A DNA stretch of 64,000 bases from Rhizobium leguminosarum (lineage in GTDB: Bacteria; Pseudomonadota; Alphaproteobacteria; Rhizobiales; Rhizobiaceae). The notes under the pieces were generated by a model. It had not been told where the DNA came from, searched no databases, and saw only the letters and a list, made by a program, of their open reading frames with translations. Location of the stretch: positions 496,001 to 560,000 of the forward strand of contig NZ_CP016289.1 in assembly GCF_001679785.1 (NCBI RefSeq), read 5' to 3'. Shown in pieces: positions 34,022 through 42,876 of this stretch; positions within the stretch are counted from its first letter, which is position 1; each line of letters begins with the position of its first letter. The translations under genes and the position numbers were made by a program.

Positions 34022-35563
34022 TCACGTAGACGTTGGCCGCCTGGCAAAGGGCACCGAGAGCAGGGCGCAGCCGGTCAGGACGGCAATCACCATCCAGGCT
34101 TCGTTGATCGCCTGGACGCTTGCCGCGGTCTGGACCAACGGATCGAGCAGCGCCGTGGTATCCGCGTCGAAGCTGCCACTATGCCCCGATATGGCCTGAA
34201 GAGGTGCGCCGACGAATGTCGCAGCCTCGACGTCGCCGGCTTGAAGGCGGGTCCAGAGGACTTGTCCCAGCGGCTCCGAGCGCGTGTAGATGATGGTGTC
34301 GATGAGAGCGATGCCGATCGCCCCGCCGAGATTGCGCATCAGGTTGAAAAGTCCGCTTGCGTCGGGAATGCGGTCCGGCGGCAGGGTGCCGAGCGCCAGC
34401 CGCGTCGGCGGCAGCAGGCAGAACATGATGGCGACGCCGCGCACGACCTGCGGCCAGAACATCGCGTCATAATCCGAACGAGGATCCTGAAAAGCGCTCA
34501 TCCCGACACCGATCGCAAAGAGCGCGAAACCGGCCGCCGACAGCAATCGCGCGTCCATCCGCTTCTCCAGCGCGACCGCGATCGGCGCCGTGATCAATTG
34601 CGCGACGCCGGTGACGAGCATCGTCATGCCGATTTGGAGGGCGTCGTGTCCCCTGATGAAAGCGAGAAAGACCGGCATGAGATAGACCGAGCCGAAGAGG
34701 CCAATGCCGAGCACGAAGCTCAGAACCGAACCGACGAGAAAGTTTCGATCGCCGAAATTGCCGAGATCGACAATCGGCCTGTCTCTGCGCAGCGTTCGCC
34801 ATATGAACGCGCCTCCCGATGCAAGGCAGACCGTTAGCAGACTTAAAACATAGGCCGAAATCCAGCCGCTCGTCGGCGCCTCTTTCAGGCTGAGTTCCAG
34901 GCTCGTCAGCGCGGTTGCCATCAGCAGAAGCGACGGACCGTCGAGATGCCTGAGTTCGGACGGATCGGTCGCCTGCCTCGGCAAGGACCGTGCCGCCAGG
35001 ATTGCCGAGGCAATGCCTGGAAGGATGTTGATCAGGAACAACCAGTGCCAGGAATAGGTTTGCGTCAGCCATCCGCCGACGATCGGCCCAACGGTCGGGG
35101 CCAACACCGCGAGAACGCCGGCGATCGTCGTCGCAAGCGCCTGGCGCTCGTTCGGGAAGAGAACGAACACGGCTGAAAACACCGAAGGGATCAGGGTTCC
35201 GCCGGAAAAGCCCTGAAGCACCCGCCAGGCTACCAGCTCACCGAAGCTTCCGCTCATCGCACAGCCGGCGGAGGCCGCGACGAACAGGCTAATGGCGGTA
35301 ACGAACAGCCATCGCATCGTCAGAAGCCGCGTCAAGAAGCCGGTGAGCGGGATGGCCACTACTTCGGCGATGAGATAGGCCGTCTGTATCCAGCTCATCT
35401 GATCCGGATCGATATCCAGCGCCGACTGGATGGTCGGCAGCGATGTCGCCACCACCTGGACGTCGAGGATCGCCATGAACATGCCGACGCACATCGCCAT
35501 GAAGCCGAGCCAGACGATGGCGGGTGTTTCATCAGGGCGGGCAGATTCAAGTCGTTCCGACAT
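34022..35563 (-). CDS. DHA2-family (14-span) MFS multidrug efflux transporter
   Basis: The 513-residue membrane protein matches EmrB/QacA-type exporters: GMFMAILDVQVVATSLPTIQ in helix 1, SWIQTAYLIAEVVAIPLTGF (the motif D1 region), and GFSGGTLIPSVFS in the helix 5 area. The span count of about 14 and the length fit DHA2. It would export drugs or other hydrophobic compounds with protons. ATG 35563 is preferred because motif D1 falls at the usual distance, although its ribosome site is weak. An upstream extension to 35734 is not homologous. No EmrA-type partner or regulator is adjacent. Confidence 0.87.
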   Translation of the reverse strand: MSERLESARPDETPAIVWLGFMAMCVGMFMAILDVQVVATSLPTIQSALDIDPDQMSWIQTAYLIAEVVAIPLTGFLTRLLTMRWLFVTAISLFVAASAGCAMSGSFGELVAWRVLQGFSGGTLIPSVFSAVFVLFPNERQALATTIAGVLAVLAPTVGPIVGGWLTQTYSWHWLFLINILPGIASAILAARSLPRQATDPSELRHLDGPSLLLMATALTSLELSLKEAPTSGWISAYVLSLLTVCLASGGAFIWRTLRRDRPIVDLGNFGDRNFLVGSVLSFVLGIGLFGSVYLMPVFLAFIRGHDALQIGMTMLVTGVAQLITAPIAVALEKRMDARLLSAAGFALFAIGVGMSAFQDPRSDYDAMFWPQVVRGVAIMFCLLPPTRLALGTLPPDRIPDASGLFNLMRNLGGAIGIALIDTIIYTRSEPLGQVLWTRLQAGDVEAATFVGAPLQAISGHSGSFDADTTALLDPLVQTAASVQAINEAWMVIAVLTGCALLSVPFARRPTST

Positions 35564-36047
35564 GCGATGATCCCGCGCGCTGCATCCTCCGCCCGGGATG
35601 CGAAGACTAAGGCTGATCCTGTTTAAGATCGAGACGGTCAACGGTATGCCGCAATCAAAGACGTGGAGCGCAATTCCGCCGATGCCGACACCATAGTTCG
35701 GATGAGGACGGAAGCGATAGGGATCTGCCAACACAAATACGTCACCAACGCGACCAGCCGTCCCACGCCCGACGAGGTCTTCCTGCAGTTCGGTGCGCGT
35801 CGCTGAGAGCTGCTCCGGAGCGCCGCAGAAATTTCAAATCGGCAATTGACGTGCTGGCTGGAAACTGACTATCAATCTTAAATCAATTTGATTGACTTCA
35901 AGAACGACGGGATCGCGTGGGTGAGGTTGCTTTGATCAACTATGCCCCCGCGCCTTCCATCGGAGCCGGCTTTGCGGCAGCAATCGTTCCGTTCTCGGTA
36001 GTGCGCCGGAATGCTTATGATCCGATCATCCAGAGGAAAGAGTGACC
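35564..36047. other. Intergenic region between the efflux pump and GH20 genes
   Basis: The 484 bases contain an AT-rich palindrome, TCAATC-N12-GATTGA (35872-35895), that could be the GH20 operator or promoter region. They also contain a 42-codon open frame (GTG 35917 to stop 36043) that reads into the GH20 start, with residues such as NYAPAPSIGAGFAAAIVPFS. It may be a gene remnant or leader peptide. I cannot assign it. Confidence 0.4.
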
Positions 36048-38069
36048 ATGTCCACACCGCGACCAAAAGCCCTGCGGCTTGAAACCCTTTGGAACCCGCC
36101 TGCAGACGGCAAGGAATTTTCCTACGTCCTACGCCTCAAAAACCAGGGCTCCGAGCCGCTTTCGAATTTTTCGCTGTGCGTGAGCGGCCCGGGTCGTGTC
36201 GATCCTGCCGGGCGCGTCGAAGGCGCCACGGTTTCACACCGGCTCTCGAATTTCACCGAATTCCAGCCGCCGGCCAATTTCGTTCTCGGTGCCGGAGAGA
36301 CGTGGACGATCTCTGTCTACGCGCTGAGCTGGCAGTTCCGCCACTGGACGGACGGTGCGACGAGCGGTTATCTCGCCCTTTCCGACGGCAGCACGATCGT
36401 GCTCACCATAGAGCCGACACGATCTTCGGTCAGCAACGCCCCATTGAAGCGTGGCGCCGAGATCTATCCGGTGCCCGTCAATGCGCCTGTTCAGGTGTCG
36501 ATCATCCCCTGGCCGAACCATGTGGCGGTCGCCTCGCGCCGTCCGCTGCCGGCCGGTTTTGCGCCGCAGGCGCGGAGCGTTGAAGGGGAGGCGGCAACAC
36601 GAAACTTCGCAGCGCTGGTCGAGCATCTCTTCGCCGTCGAAGGCATCGTGCGGAGCGAGGCGGAAGGCGCGGTTCCGGTTGCCCTGAAGGATGCCGCCGG
36701 CTTCGGGCCAGAGGCCTATCGGCTGAGCTTCGAGGGTGAGACGATCACCATCGAGGCCAGCAGCCAAACCGGCTTCCTCTACGGCCTCGTCACGCTCGGC
36801 CAGATCTGGCGCGGTGCAAGGCTGCATCCCGAGGTCTTCCAGTTTCCGGCCTCCGGCGAGATCGTCGATGAGCCGTCGATGGGCTGGCGCGGCCTGCATC
36901 TCGACGTCGCCCGCCAGTTCTACGGTGCGGCCGAGGTCAAGAAGCTGCTGGCGGTGCTTGCCTGGAACAAGCTCAACCGCTTCCACTGGCACCTTTCCGA
37001 CGACGAAGCCTGGCGCGTCGAGATCGACGCCTATCCTGATTTGACCGCGGTCGGCGCCTGGCGCGGCCACGGCCTAGCCGTTCCGCCGCTGCTCGGTTCG
37101 AGCCCGGCCCGCACCGGCGGTTATTACACCAAGGCTGCCATCCGCGAGATCGTCGCCCATGCCAAGAGCTTCGGCGTGGAGGTCGTGCCGGAGATCGATG
37201 TCCCCGGCCATTGCTACGCCATGCTGCAGGCGATACCGGAGCTGCGCGATCCGGCCGAGGTCGGCAGTTATTATTCGGTTCAGGGCTTTCCCGACAATTG
37301 CATCAATCCGGCCCGCGAGAAGACCTATGAGATCATCGAGACGATCCTCTTAGAACTCATCGAGCTCTTTCCGTTCAAGACCATCCATCTCGGCGCCGAC
37401 GAAGTTCCGCTTGGCGCGTGGTCCGGTTCGCCGGAAGCGCTCGAACGCCTGCGTAGTGTGGCGGGCAACGAGGTTGCCGATGCGCATGCCAAGCGGCTGA
37501 ACGTGGTGACCAATACCCATGGCGCCGACGACATCCACGGCTCGGGTGCCGCCATCCTGCAGGCGGAGTTCCTGAACCGCGTCCAGCGCTTCCTTGCGAG
37601 CAAGGGCTGCATCACCGGCGGCTGGGAAGAGGCGGCCCACGGCGATGTCATCGACAAATCGAAGAGCTATCTCTGCAGCTGGCGCAATGTCGAGGTCTCG
37701 GCCCAACTCGCCGAGCGCGGCTATGAAATCGTCGTCTGCCCCGGACAGGTCTATTACCTCGACATGGCGCTCAGGCCCGACTGGGATGAGCCCGGCGCCA
37801 GCTGGGCGGGGACTTCAGACGCGGAGAAGCTCTACAATTTCGATCCCATCGGCGGCTGGACGGCCGCGCAGAAACAGAAACTCCTCGGCATCCAGGCCTG
37901 CATCTGGTCCGAGCCGATGACGGATCGCGCCGTATTCGACCGCCTCGTCTTTCCGCGCCTTTCCGCACTTGCCGAAACGGGCTGGACGAAGCCGTCATCC
38001 AAGTCGTGGGAGCGCTTCAGGGCGCTCGCCGGACTGATGCCGCTGCTCTACGGGCTACAGCAGTCGTAG
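36048..38069 (+). CDS. GH20 beta-N-acetylhexosaminidase
   Basis: The 673-residue glycosidase has an N-terminal beta-rich, carbohydrate-binding-like domain (about 1-130), a GH20b domain, and the GH20 barrel from about 280 onward. GWRGLHLDVARQFY and NRFHWHLSDDEAWRVEIDAY are hallmark strands. The catalytic Asp-Glu pair is in IHLGADEVP. It removes terminal GlcNAc or GalNAc from glycans or chitooligosaccharides by substrate assistance. No signal peptide is evident, so it is probably cytoplasmic or exported in another way. AGAGGAAAG before the ATG supports the start. A GTG two codons upstream is an alternative. Confidence 0.9.
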   Translation: MSTPRPKALRLETLWNPPADGKEFSYVLRLKNQGSEPLSNFSLCVSGPGRVDPAGRVEGATVSHRLSNFTEFQPPANFVLGAGETWTISVYALSWQFRHWTDGATSGYLALSDGSTIVLTIEPTRSSVSNAPLKRGAEIYPVPVNAPVQVSIIPWPNHVAVASRRPLPAGFAPQARSVEGEAATRNFAALVEHLFAVEGIVRSEAEGAVPVALKDAAGFGPEAYRLSFEGETITIEASSQTGFLYGLVTLGQIWRGARLHPEVFQFPASGEIVDEPSMGWRGLHLDVARQFYGAAEVKKLLAVLAWNKLNRFHWHLSDDEAWRVEIDAYPDLTAVGAWRGHGLAVPPLLGSSPARTGGYYTKAAIREIVAHAKSFGVEVVPEIDVPGHCYAMLQAIPELRDPAEVGSYYSVQGFPDNCINPAREKTYEIIETILLELIELFPFKTIHLGADEVPLGAWSGSPEALERLRSVAGNEVADAHAKRLNVVTNTHGADDIHGSGAAILQAEFLNRVQRFLASKGCITGGWEEAAHGDVIDKSKSYLCSWRNVEVSAQLAERGYEIVVCPGQVYYLDMALRPDWDEPGASWAGTSDAEKLYNFDPIGGWTAAQKQKLLGIQACIWSEPMTDRAVFDRLVFPRLSALAETGWTKPSSKSWERFRALAGLMPLLYGLQQS

Positions 38070-38104
38070 CGCCAGGATTGGGTCGCGGGTTTTGATGTGA
38101 AGAT

Positions 38105-38142
38105 TATCCTTGCCATTGCCGGAGGCGGTGATGGCAAGGATA
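38105..38142. terminator. Hairpin between convergent GH20 and HxlR genes
   Basis: TATCCTTGCCAT (38105-38116) and ATGGCAAGGATA (38131-38142) form a perfect 12-bp stem with a 14-base loop. It could terminate both genes. No T-run on either strand. Confidence 0.6.
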
Positions 38143-38154
38143 CTGACATCGCTT

Positions 38155-38619
38155 TCAAGGGGAGTTGTCAGGTGCCGCGGGCAGCTCGCAGTCGGGTGCG
38201 GCGATACGAATAGGACGGGTTCCAATCTCCGCGCCGGTCGCGCGGTCGATTGTGAGGGGATCGATCTCCGTTCCGGTCTCAGCGTCGAAGAAACGGGTGA
38301 CTGCACCGCCGCTGCGATGCTTGCGGCCCCAGGCGCCGATCGCAAACAGCACCGGCAGAAAGTCGCGGCCGGCTTCCGTCAGCAGATATTCGTCGCGCGG
38401 CGGACGCTCGGAATAACGACGCTTTTCCAGCAATCCTTCCTCGGTCAGCGATGACAGCCGCCCCGTCAGCATTGTCGGGACGATGCCGAGGCTTTTGCGA
38501 AATTCATCGAAGCGGGTCAGCCCCGCATGGGCGTCGCGCATGATCAACATGCTCCACGCATCGCCGACGAGTGCCAGGCTGCGAGCGATCAGGCAGGGCT
38601 GGTTCGAAAGATTCTTCAT
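38155..38619 (-). CDS. HxlR-family transcriptional regulator
   Basis: The 154-residue winged-helix protein starts CLIARSLALVGDAWSMLIMR and continues RFDEFRKSLGIVPTMLTGRL, the typical HxlR domain (about 8-100). A Cys at residue 9 is in the place where redox-sensing HxlR proteins (HypR, QorR) carry theirs. The C-terminal tail is unusual in length (about 50 residues). It is divergent from an SDR gene and probably represses it through the inverted repeat between them. Confidence 0.88.
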   Translation of the reverse strand: MKNLSNQPCLIARSLALVGDAWSMLIMRDAHAGLTRFDEFRKSLGIVPTMLTGRLSSLTEEGLLEKRRYSERPPRDEYLLTEAGRDFLPVLFAIGAWGRKHRSGGAVTRFFDAETGTEIDPLTIDRATGAEIGTRPIRIAAPDCELPAAPDNSP

Positions 38620-38642
38620 GTCGATATCTTTTTAGTAGTGAC

Positions 38643-38663
38643 TTGCTATCGATTTGATAGTAA
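38643..38663. promoter_or_regulatory. Putative HxlR operator
   Basis: TTGCTATC-GATTT-GATAGTAA is an imperfect inverted repeat (seven of eight positions) midway between the divergent hxlR-type and SDR genes. HxlR regulators usually bind short dyads in such regions. It begins 24 bases upstream of the HxlR start and ends 46 bases before the SDR start. Confidence 0.55.
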
Positions 38664-38709
38664 CAGAATGCGCATGGATATTCCACGACAAAAACGAAGG
38701 CAGACGTCG

Positions 38710-39525
38710 ATGAGCAAAAGAGAACGCGGCATTGCCCTGGTCACAGGGGCTTCTTCCGGCATCGGGCTGGTAACGGCGCAGGCCTTGCTACGCGACGGTT
38801 ACCAGGTGTTCGGCACCAGCCGAAAGCCGATGGCCGACACCGCCGACGGCATCACCATGCTGGTCTGCGACGTCATCGACGATCAATCGGTGCAGAGCGT
38901 CGTCGACGAGGTTCTGAAGCGCACGGGACGGATCGATCTGCTGGTCAACAATGCCGGGATCGGCCTGCTCGGTGGTGCAGAGGAGTCGACGACGGCGCAG
39001 GCCAAAGCCGTATTCGACGTCAACGTCTTCGGCACGATGCGCATGACCAATGCGGTGCTGCCGGTAATGCGGCGGCAGCGCGGCGGCCGGATCGTCAACC
39101 TGAGCTCGATCCTCGGGCTGATCCCGGCGCCCTTCAACGCGCTCTACGCCGCGACCAAACACGCGATCGAAGGTTACTCGGAATCCCTCGACCATGAAGT
39201 GCGCACGCAGGGCATCCGCGTCGTCCTCGTCGAACCGGGCGTCACCCGCACCTCCTTCGAGGAGAACATCACGCGCCCCGACCGGCCGCTTGCCTTCTAT
39301 GATGCGGTGCGGGCCGACGCGGAGAAGCTGATGCGCGAGATCGTCTCGAAGGGCGATGCGCCCGAGGTGGTCGCCGCAACCGTCATCCGGGCCGCCAATG
39401 CGGCCTCGCCCAAGAGACGTTACACAGCCGGAAAAGCAGCAGGACAGGTGCGTTTCATCCGCCGCTTCCTGCCCGAGTCCTTCGTCGACAAGAGCCTCCG
39501 GAAATTCAACAAACTTCCCGGTTGA
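38710..39525 (+). CDS. Short-chain dehydrogenase/reductase
   Basis: The 271-residue classical SDR has ALVTGASSGIGLVTAQ for the cofactor, NNAGIGLLGGAEE, catalytic Ser in LSSILGLIPAPFN, and YAATKHAIEGYSESL with the Tyr-Lys pair. The long C-terminal part with FEENITRPDRPLAFYD is like the DltE/oxidoreductase branch often linked to HxlR or TetR regulators. Substrate unknown. The ATG at 38710 is fixed by homology and GAAGG upstream. Control by the divergent HxlR regulator is likely. Confidence 0.88.
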   Translation: MSKRERGIALVTGASSGIGLVTAQALLRDGYQVFGTSRKPMADTADGITMLVCDVIDDQSVQSVVDEVLKRTGRIDLLVNNAGIGLLGGAEESTTAQAKAVFDVNVFGTMRMTNAVLPVMRRQRGGRIVNLSSILGLIPAPFNALYAATKHAIEGYSESLDHEVRTQGIRVVLVEPGVTRTSFEENITRPDRPLAFYDAVRADAEKLMREIVSKGDAPEVVAATVIRAANAASPKRRYTAGKAAGQVRFIRRFLPESFVDKSLRKFNKLPG

Positions 39526-39609
39526 GCCTGCGCCGACGTTATCGGTCAGAGATCAAGGCTGCCGTCCCGCTCCGCCCACAGCGAACAAACGTTTACCGAG
39601 CGAAGGGTT

Positions 39610-40497
39610 TCACTGTCGTTGCCGGTAGGCAGAGGGTGTGACGCCGGTGCCCAACTTGAATGCCCGTGTCATGTGGCTCTGGCTGCTGAAGCCGCAGGCC
39701 GAAGCGATCTGCGCTATTGGGTCCATGCCTGATAACATCGATTTGGCGCGCTCGATACGCCGGTGAGCCACCCAGCCATGTGGGGACACACCATAGCTTG
39801 CCCGGAACATCCGCTGAAAATGAAAGGCGCTGAGCTGCCCGATCGCCGCCAGATCCTGCAAGCGGATTGTCTCACCGAGATGGGCCTCGATATACTCCAG
39901 ACTCCGGCGCCGCACATGAGGAGCGAGCCCGCCGCTGATCGCGCAGGGACGCATCCCTCCATAACGCGGATCAACGAAGAAATCGTTGATCGCCTGCGTC
40001 ATCGCTTCCTCAGCCAGCAGATAACCGCCCGTCACGATCGCTTTCGTCATCTGTCGAAGCGTGTGCGCCAAGACGGGTGCATCTGCGAAGGTTAATTCGG
40101 GAAGAGCCATGAGCCGCGCATCGCGGTCAAACGTCTCGGCAAACATCCGGCGCATCTGGTCGTCGGGAACATACAGATGGACGAATTGGGAGAAGTCGGT
40201 GATTTCCCATTCGGAAGAGTGCTCCTGCGGCATGATGCACAGCACTCCCGGACGGCCGCGAGCGGCGGGGCTGCCATCCAGACGACGCGTTCCGGCGCCG
40301 CCCCTGAGATAAAGACTGAACGTATGACCGTTCGGCCGCTGATAGCTCATCCTGTCGTGTGCATTGCTCCAGATGGCAGCTGATCGCCCGAACCCCAGAT
40401 CGATGGACTGTGACATCCGCGCAGTGGGAGATGCGGATAGAAACCTGAAAACCGAGGGGTGACTATATTTCACCAATTCTTCCCCACACCTGATCAT
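39610..40497 (-). CDS. AraC-family transcriptional regulator
   Basis: The roughly 295-residue protein has a C-terminal AraC DNA-binding domain with two helix-turn-helices (LQDLAAIGQLSAFHFQRMFR, then IAQIASACGFSSQSHMTRAF) and ends GVTPSAYRQRQ. The N-terminal region is a variable, cupin-like ligand domain. It is divergent from an EamA transporter, which it may control. The start is uncertain: ATG at 40497, 40530 or 40416 are all possible, and none has a strong ribosome site. Confidence 0.85.
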   Translation of the reverse strand: MIRCGEELVKYSHPSVFRFLSASPTARMSQSIDLGFGRSAAIWSNAHDRMSYQRPNGHTFSLYLRGGAGTRRLDGSPAARGRPGVLCIMPQEHSSEWEITDFSQFVHLYVPDDQMRRMFAETFDRDARLMALPELTFADAPVLAHTLRQMTKAIVTGGYLLAEEAMTQAINDFFVDPRYGGMRPCAISGGLAPHVRRRSLEYIEAHLGETIRLQDLAAIGQLSAFHFQRMFRASYGVSPHGWVAHRRIERAKSMLSGMDPIAQIASACGFSSQSHMTRAFKLGTGVTPSAYRQRQ

Positions 40498-40627
40498 GCC
40501 GCGCGAACAATACCGGCGGACGACCCGCATGGCGAGCCGGAAGTCCGGGCAAATCGATTTCATAGCAAGAATCTGCAAGAGGCCTGCTCACGGTTCGCCT
40601 ATTGGTCGGGAAAACGAGGATCACTCC

Positions 40628-41542
40628 ATGGCAAATGCCGCTCTTTTCATCGCGACCGTCCTGATATGGGGCACGACCTGGATCGCCATTGCGATGCAGG
40701 TCGGTCCCGTGCCGGTCTTGGTCTCGGTCTTTTACAGATTTGCGGTTGCAGCCGTGATCCTCGTCGCCATCCTGGTTGTCATGCGGCAGCTCAAGCTGCC
40801 TGCCTTGCGCGATCAACCTTTCATCCTTGCGCAAGCGCTCTGCCTGTTTAGCCTCAATTTCATCTGTTTCTACAACGCCGCCGCCTCTATCCCATCCGGG
40901 CTGATCTCGGTGATCTTCTCGCTCGCAACGATCTACAATGCCGTCAATGCACGTCTCTTCTTCGGCGACCGCATTACAGGCCGCACGCTTCTCGCAGCCG
41001 CCCTCGGAGCAACCGGCCTTCTCCTCCTTTTCGGACAGGACGTCGTCGTCGATTTCAATATGGGCACGTTGAAAGGAATCGGGCTCGCAGCGCTTGGTAC
41101 GCTGTTCTTCTCGCTGGGCAATATGGCATCGCGTCGAAACAGCGCGGTCGGAATCTCACCGCTGACCGCCAATGCCTGGGGCATGACCTATGGCACGATC
41201 GTCCTCCTCTTCCTGATTGCCGTGACGCAAACGCCGATCGTGGCACCGCCCAACATCACCTATCTTGCCGCCATGCTCTATCTCGCGGCAATCGGATCGG
41301 TGATCGGCTTCACCACCTACCTCATGCTGGTGTCCCGCATCGGCTCCTCGCGCGCTGCCTATGCCACCGTCCTGTTCCCGATCGTCGCCCTGTCCTTGTC
41401 GACGGTCTTCGAGGGCTACCACTGGAGCGGTCTGGGCTTGATCGGCCTCGCGCTGACGCTTCTCGGCAACGTGGTCATCTTTGCGCGACCTCTAGCCCGT
41501 CGCCCGCCGCAGTCAGATACGAGGCTGCCCGCAGGCGGATGA
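40628..41542 (+). CDS. EamA/DMT-family transporter
   Basis: The 304-residue membrane protein has about 10 spans made of two EamA repeats. The first begins ALFIATVLIWGTTWIAIAMQ and the second IGLAALGTLFFSLGNMASRR. DMT transporters of this kind export amino acids or other metabolites. GAGGA lies nine bases before the ATG. It is divergent from the AraC regulator. Substrate unknown. Upstream in-frame ATG at 40496 gives a non-homologous extension. Confidence 0.87.
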   Translation: MANAALFIATVLIWGTTWIAIAMQVGPVPVLVSVFYRFAVAAVILVAILVVMRQLKLPALRDQPFILAQALCLFSLNFICFYNAAASIPSGLISVIFSLATIYNAVNARLFFGDRITGRTLLAAALGATGLLLLFGQDVVVDFNMGTLKGIGLAALGTLFFSLGNMASRRNSAVGISPLTANAWGMTYGTIVLLFLIAVTQTPIVAPPNITYLAAMLYLAAIGSVIGFTTYLMLVSRIGSSRAAYATVLFPIVALSLSTVFEGYHWSGLGLIGLALTLLGNVVIFARPLARRPPQSDTRLPAGG

Positions 41543-41577
41543 GAGGCCGGCCTCGGCAATCTCCCGGGCGGAGGTAG

Positions 41578-42780
41578 CTAGCCGAGCGGCTTTTGCAGGA
41601 CGTCGAAGCGCGGATTGGTTTCGGAAAAGATCGGCAGGGCGGCGGCGCCGAGGATTGCCGTATCCTTGCCGGTCATGCCGATCATCACCCGGGGTACCGT
41701 CCGCTTTTGATTGGGGTCGATCGGGGTATGCAGCGGCTCCAGCCGCTCTGCAAGCCGAAGCATCAGCGATGTCGAGATACTGCCGCCGAGCACGATGGTC
41801 TGCGGATCGAAGGCCAGTTCCAGAAAATCGACGGTCTGCCGCAGCGGCTGGACGGCCTGATCCAGCCAGGCATCGAGACCTTCGCCGCCCTTGGCGATCC
41901 GTGCGTCGAGATCGTCAGGCGACAGCTCCTCGGCATTGGCAATGCCCATGAATTCATAGGCGACGGCCGGTGACACGTAGCGATCCAGACAGCCGCGCTT
42001 GCCGCAGCTGCAGAGCTTGCCATGCGGTTCGACGATGATATGGCCGATCTCGCCGGCATTGTTGCGGCTGCCCTTGTAGAGGTGGCCGTCGAGGAACATT
42101 CCGGCGCCGATGCCGCCGCCGCCTGCGAGAAACAGATAGACGAAGCTGCCGAAACCGCGGGCAACGCCATGAAGACGCTCGCCGATCGCGGCTGCCGTCG
42201 CATCGTTCTCGACGAGCACCGGCACCTTGACCCGCTGTTCGAGCTCATGCCCGACAGGAAAATCCTGCCAGCCGGGCAGGTTCTGCGGGCTGAGCGACGT
42301 GGTGCCGCCATCGGCATAGCGGCCGGGCAGGGCCATCCCGACGCCGAGCAGCCTGTTCCGGTCGAATGTGAAGGCCTGCTGGAGATCCTCGACGATGGAC
42401 TGGAGAGCCGGCATGGCCCTTTGCGGATCCGGATGTTCGACGTGGCGCTCGATGCGCGCGCAGACGGCGCCGGAGAGATCCGTCAGAACCCCGCTTGCGC
42501 GCTGGCGGCCAAGTTCGAGACCTATCGAATAGGCGCCGCGCGGATTGATGGTGTAAGGGATGATCGGCTGGCCACGCGCCAGCTTCTGCGCCTCGGACGG
42601 AACGAGAAGGTGCGATCGCTCCAGTTCCTCGACGATATTGGAGACGGTCTGGGCAGTCAGCGCCGTCATCCGGGCGATCGCTGCGCGCGACAAGGGACCA
42701 TTCGTGCGGACAGCCTCGATCACCACACGCCGGTTGTGAGACTTGGCCTGCTCGAGATTCGTGCCGGAGATCGCCTTCAT
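41578..42780 (-). CDS. ROK-family transcriptional regulator
   Basis: The 400-residue protein has an N-terminal MarR-like winged helix (GPLSRAAIARMTALTAQTVS) and a ROK sugar-kinase-like domain. The glycine loop LAGGGGIGAGMF and the zinc motif CSCGKRGCLDRYVS are visible, the latter with Asp where Glu is most common. NagC/XylR-type ROK regulators sense sugars or sugar phosphates. It follows the MFS gene in the same direction, so both may be one unit. The likely targets are the MFS and the nearby catabolic genes. Confidence 0.9.
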   Translation of the reverse strand: MKAISGTNLEQAKSHNRRVVIEAVRTNGPLSRAAIARMTALTAQTVSNIVEELERSHLLVPSEAQKLARGQPIIPYTINPRGAYSIGLELGRQRASGVLTDLSGAVCARIERHVEHPDPQRAMPALQSIVEDLQQAFTFDRNRLLGVGMALPGRYADGGTTSLSPQNLPGWQDFPVGHELEQRVKVPVLVENDATAAAIGERLHGVARGFGSFVYLFLAGGGGIGAGMFLDGHLYKGSRNNAGEIGHIIVEPHGKLCSCGKRGCLDRYVSPAVAYEFMGIANAEELSPDDLDARIAKGGEGLDAWLDQAVQPLRQTVDFLELAFDPQTIVLGGSISTSLMLRLAERLEPLHTPIDPNQKRTVPRVMIGMTGKDTAILGAAALPIFSETNPRFDVLQKPLG

Positions 42781-42876
42781 GTCGCCTTCAAAGGAAATGG
42801 TGCGTCACCCTTGTCACAAGACGAACACCGATGAAAGCCACATTCTTCGTCACGTCCCATTTGCTAATGCTGTCGA

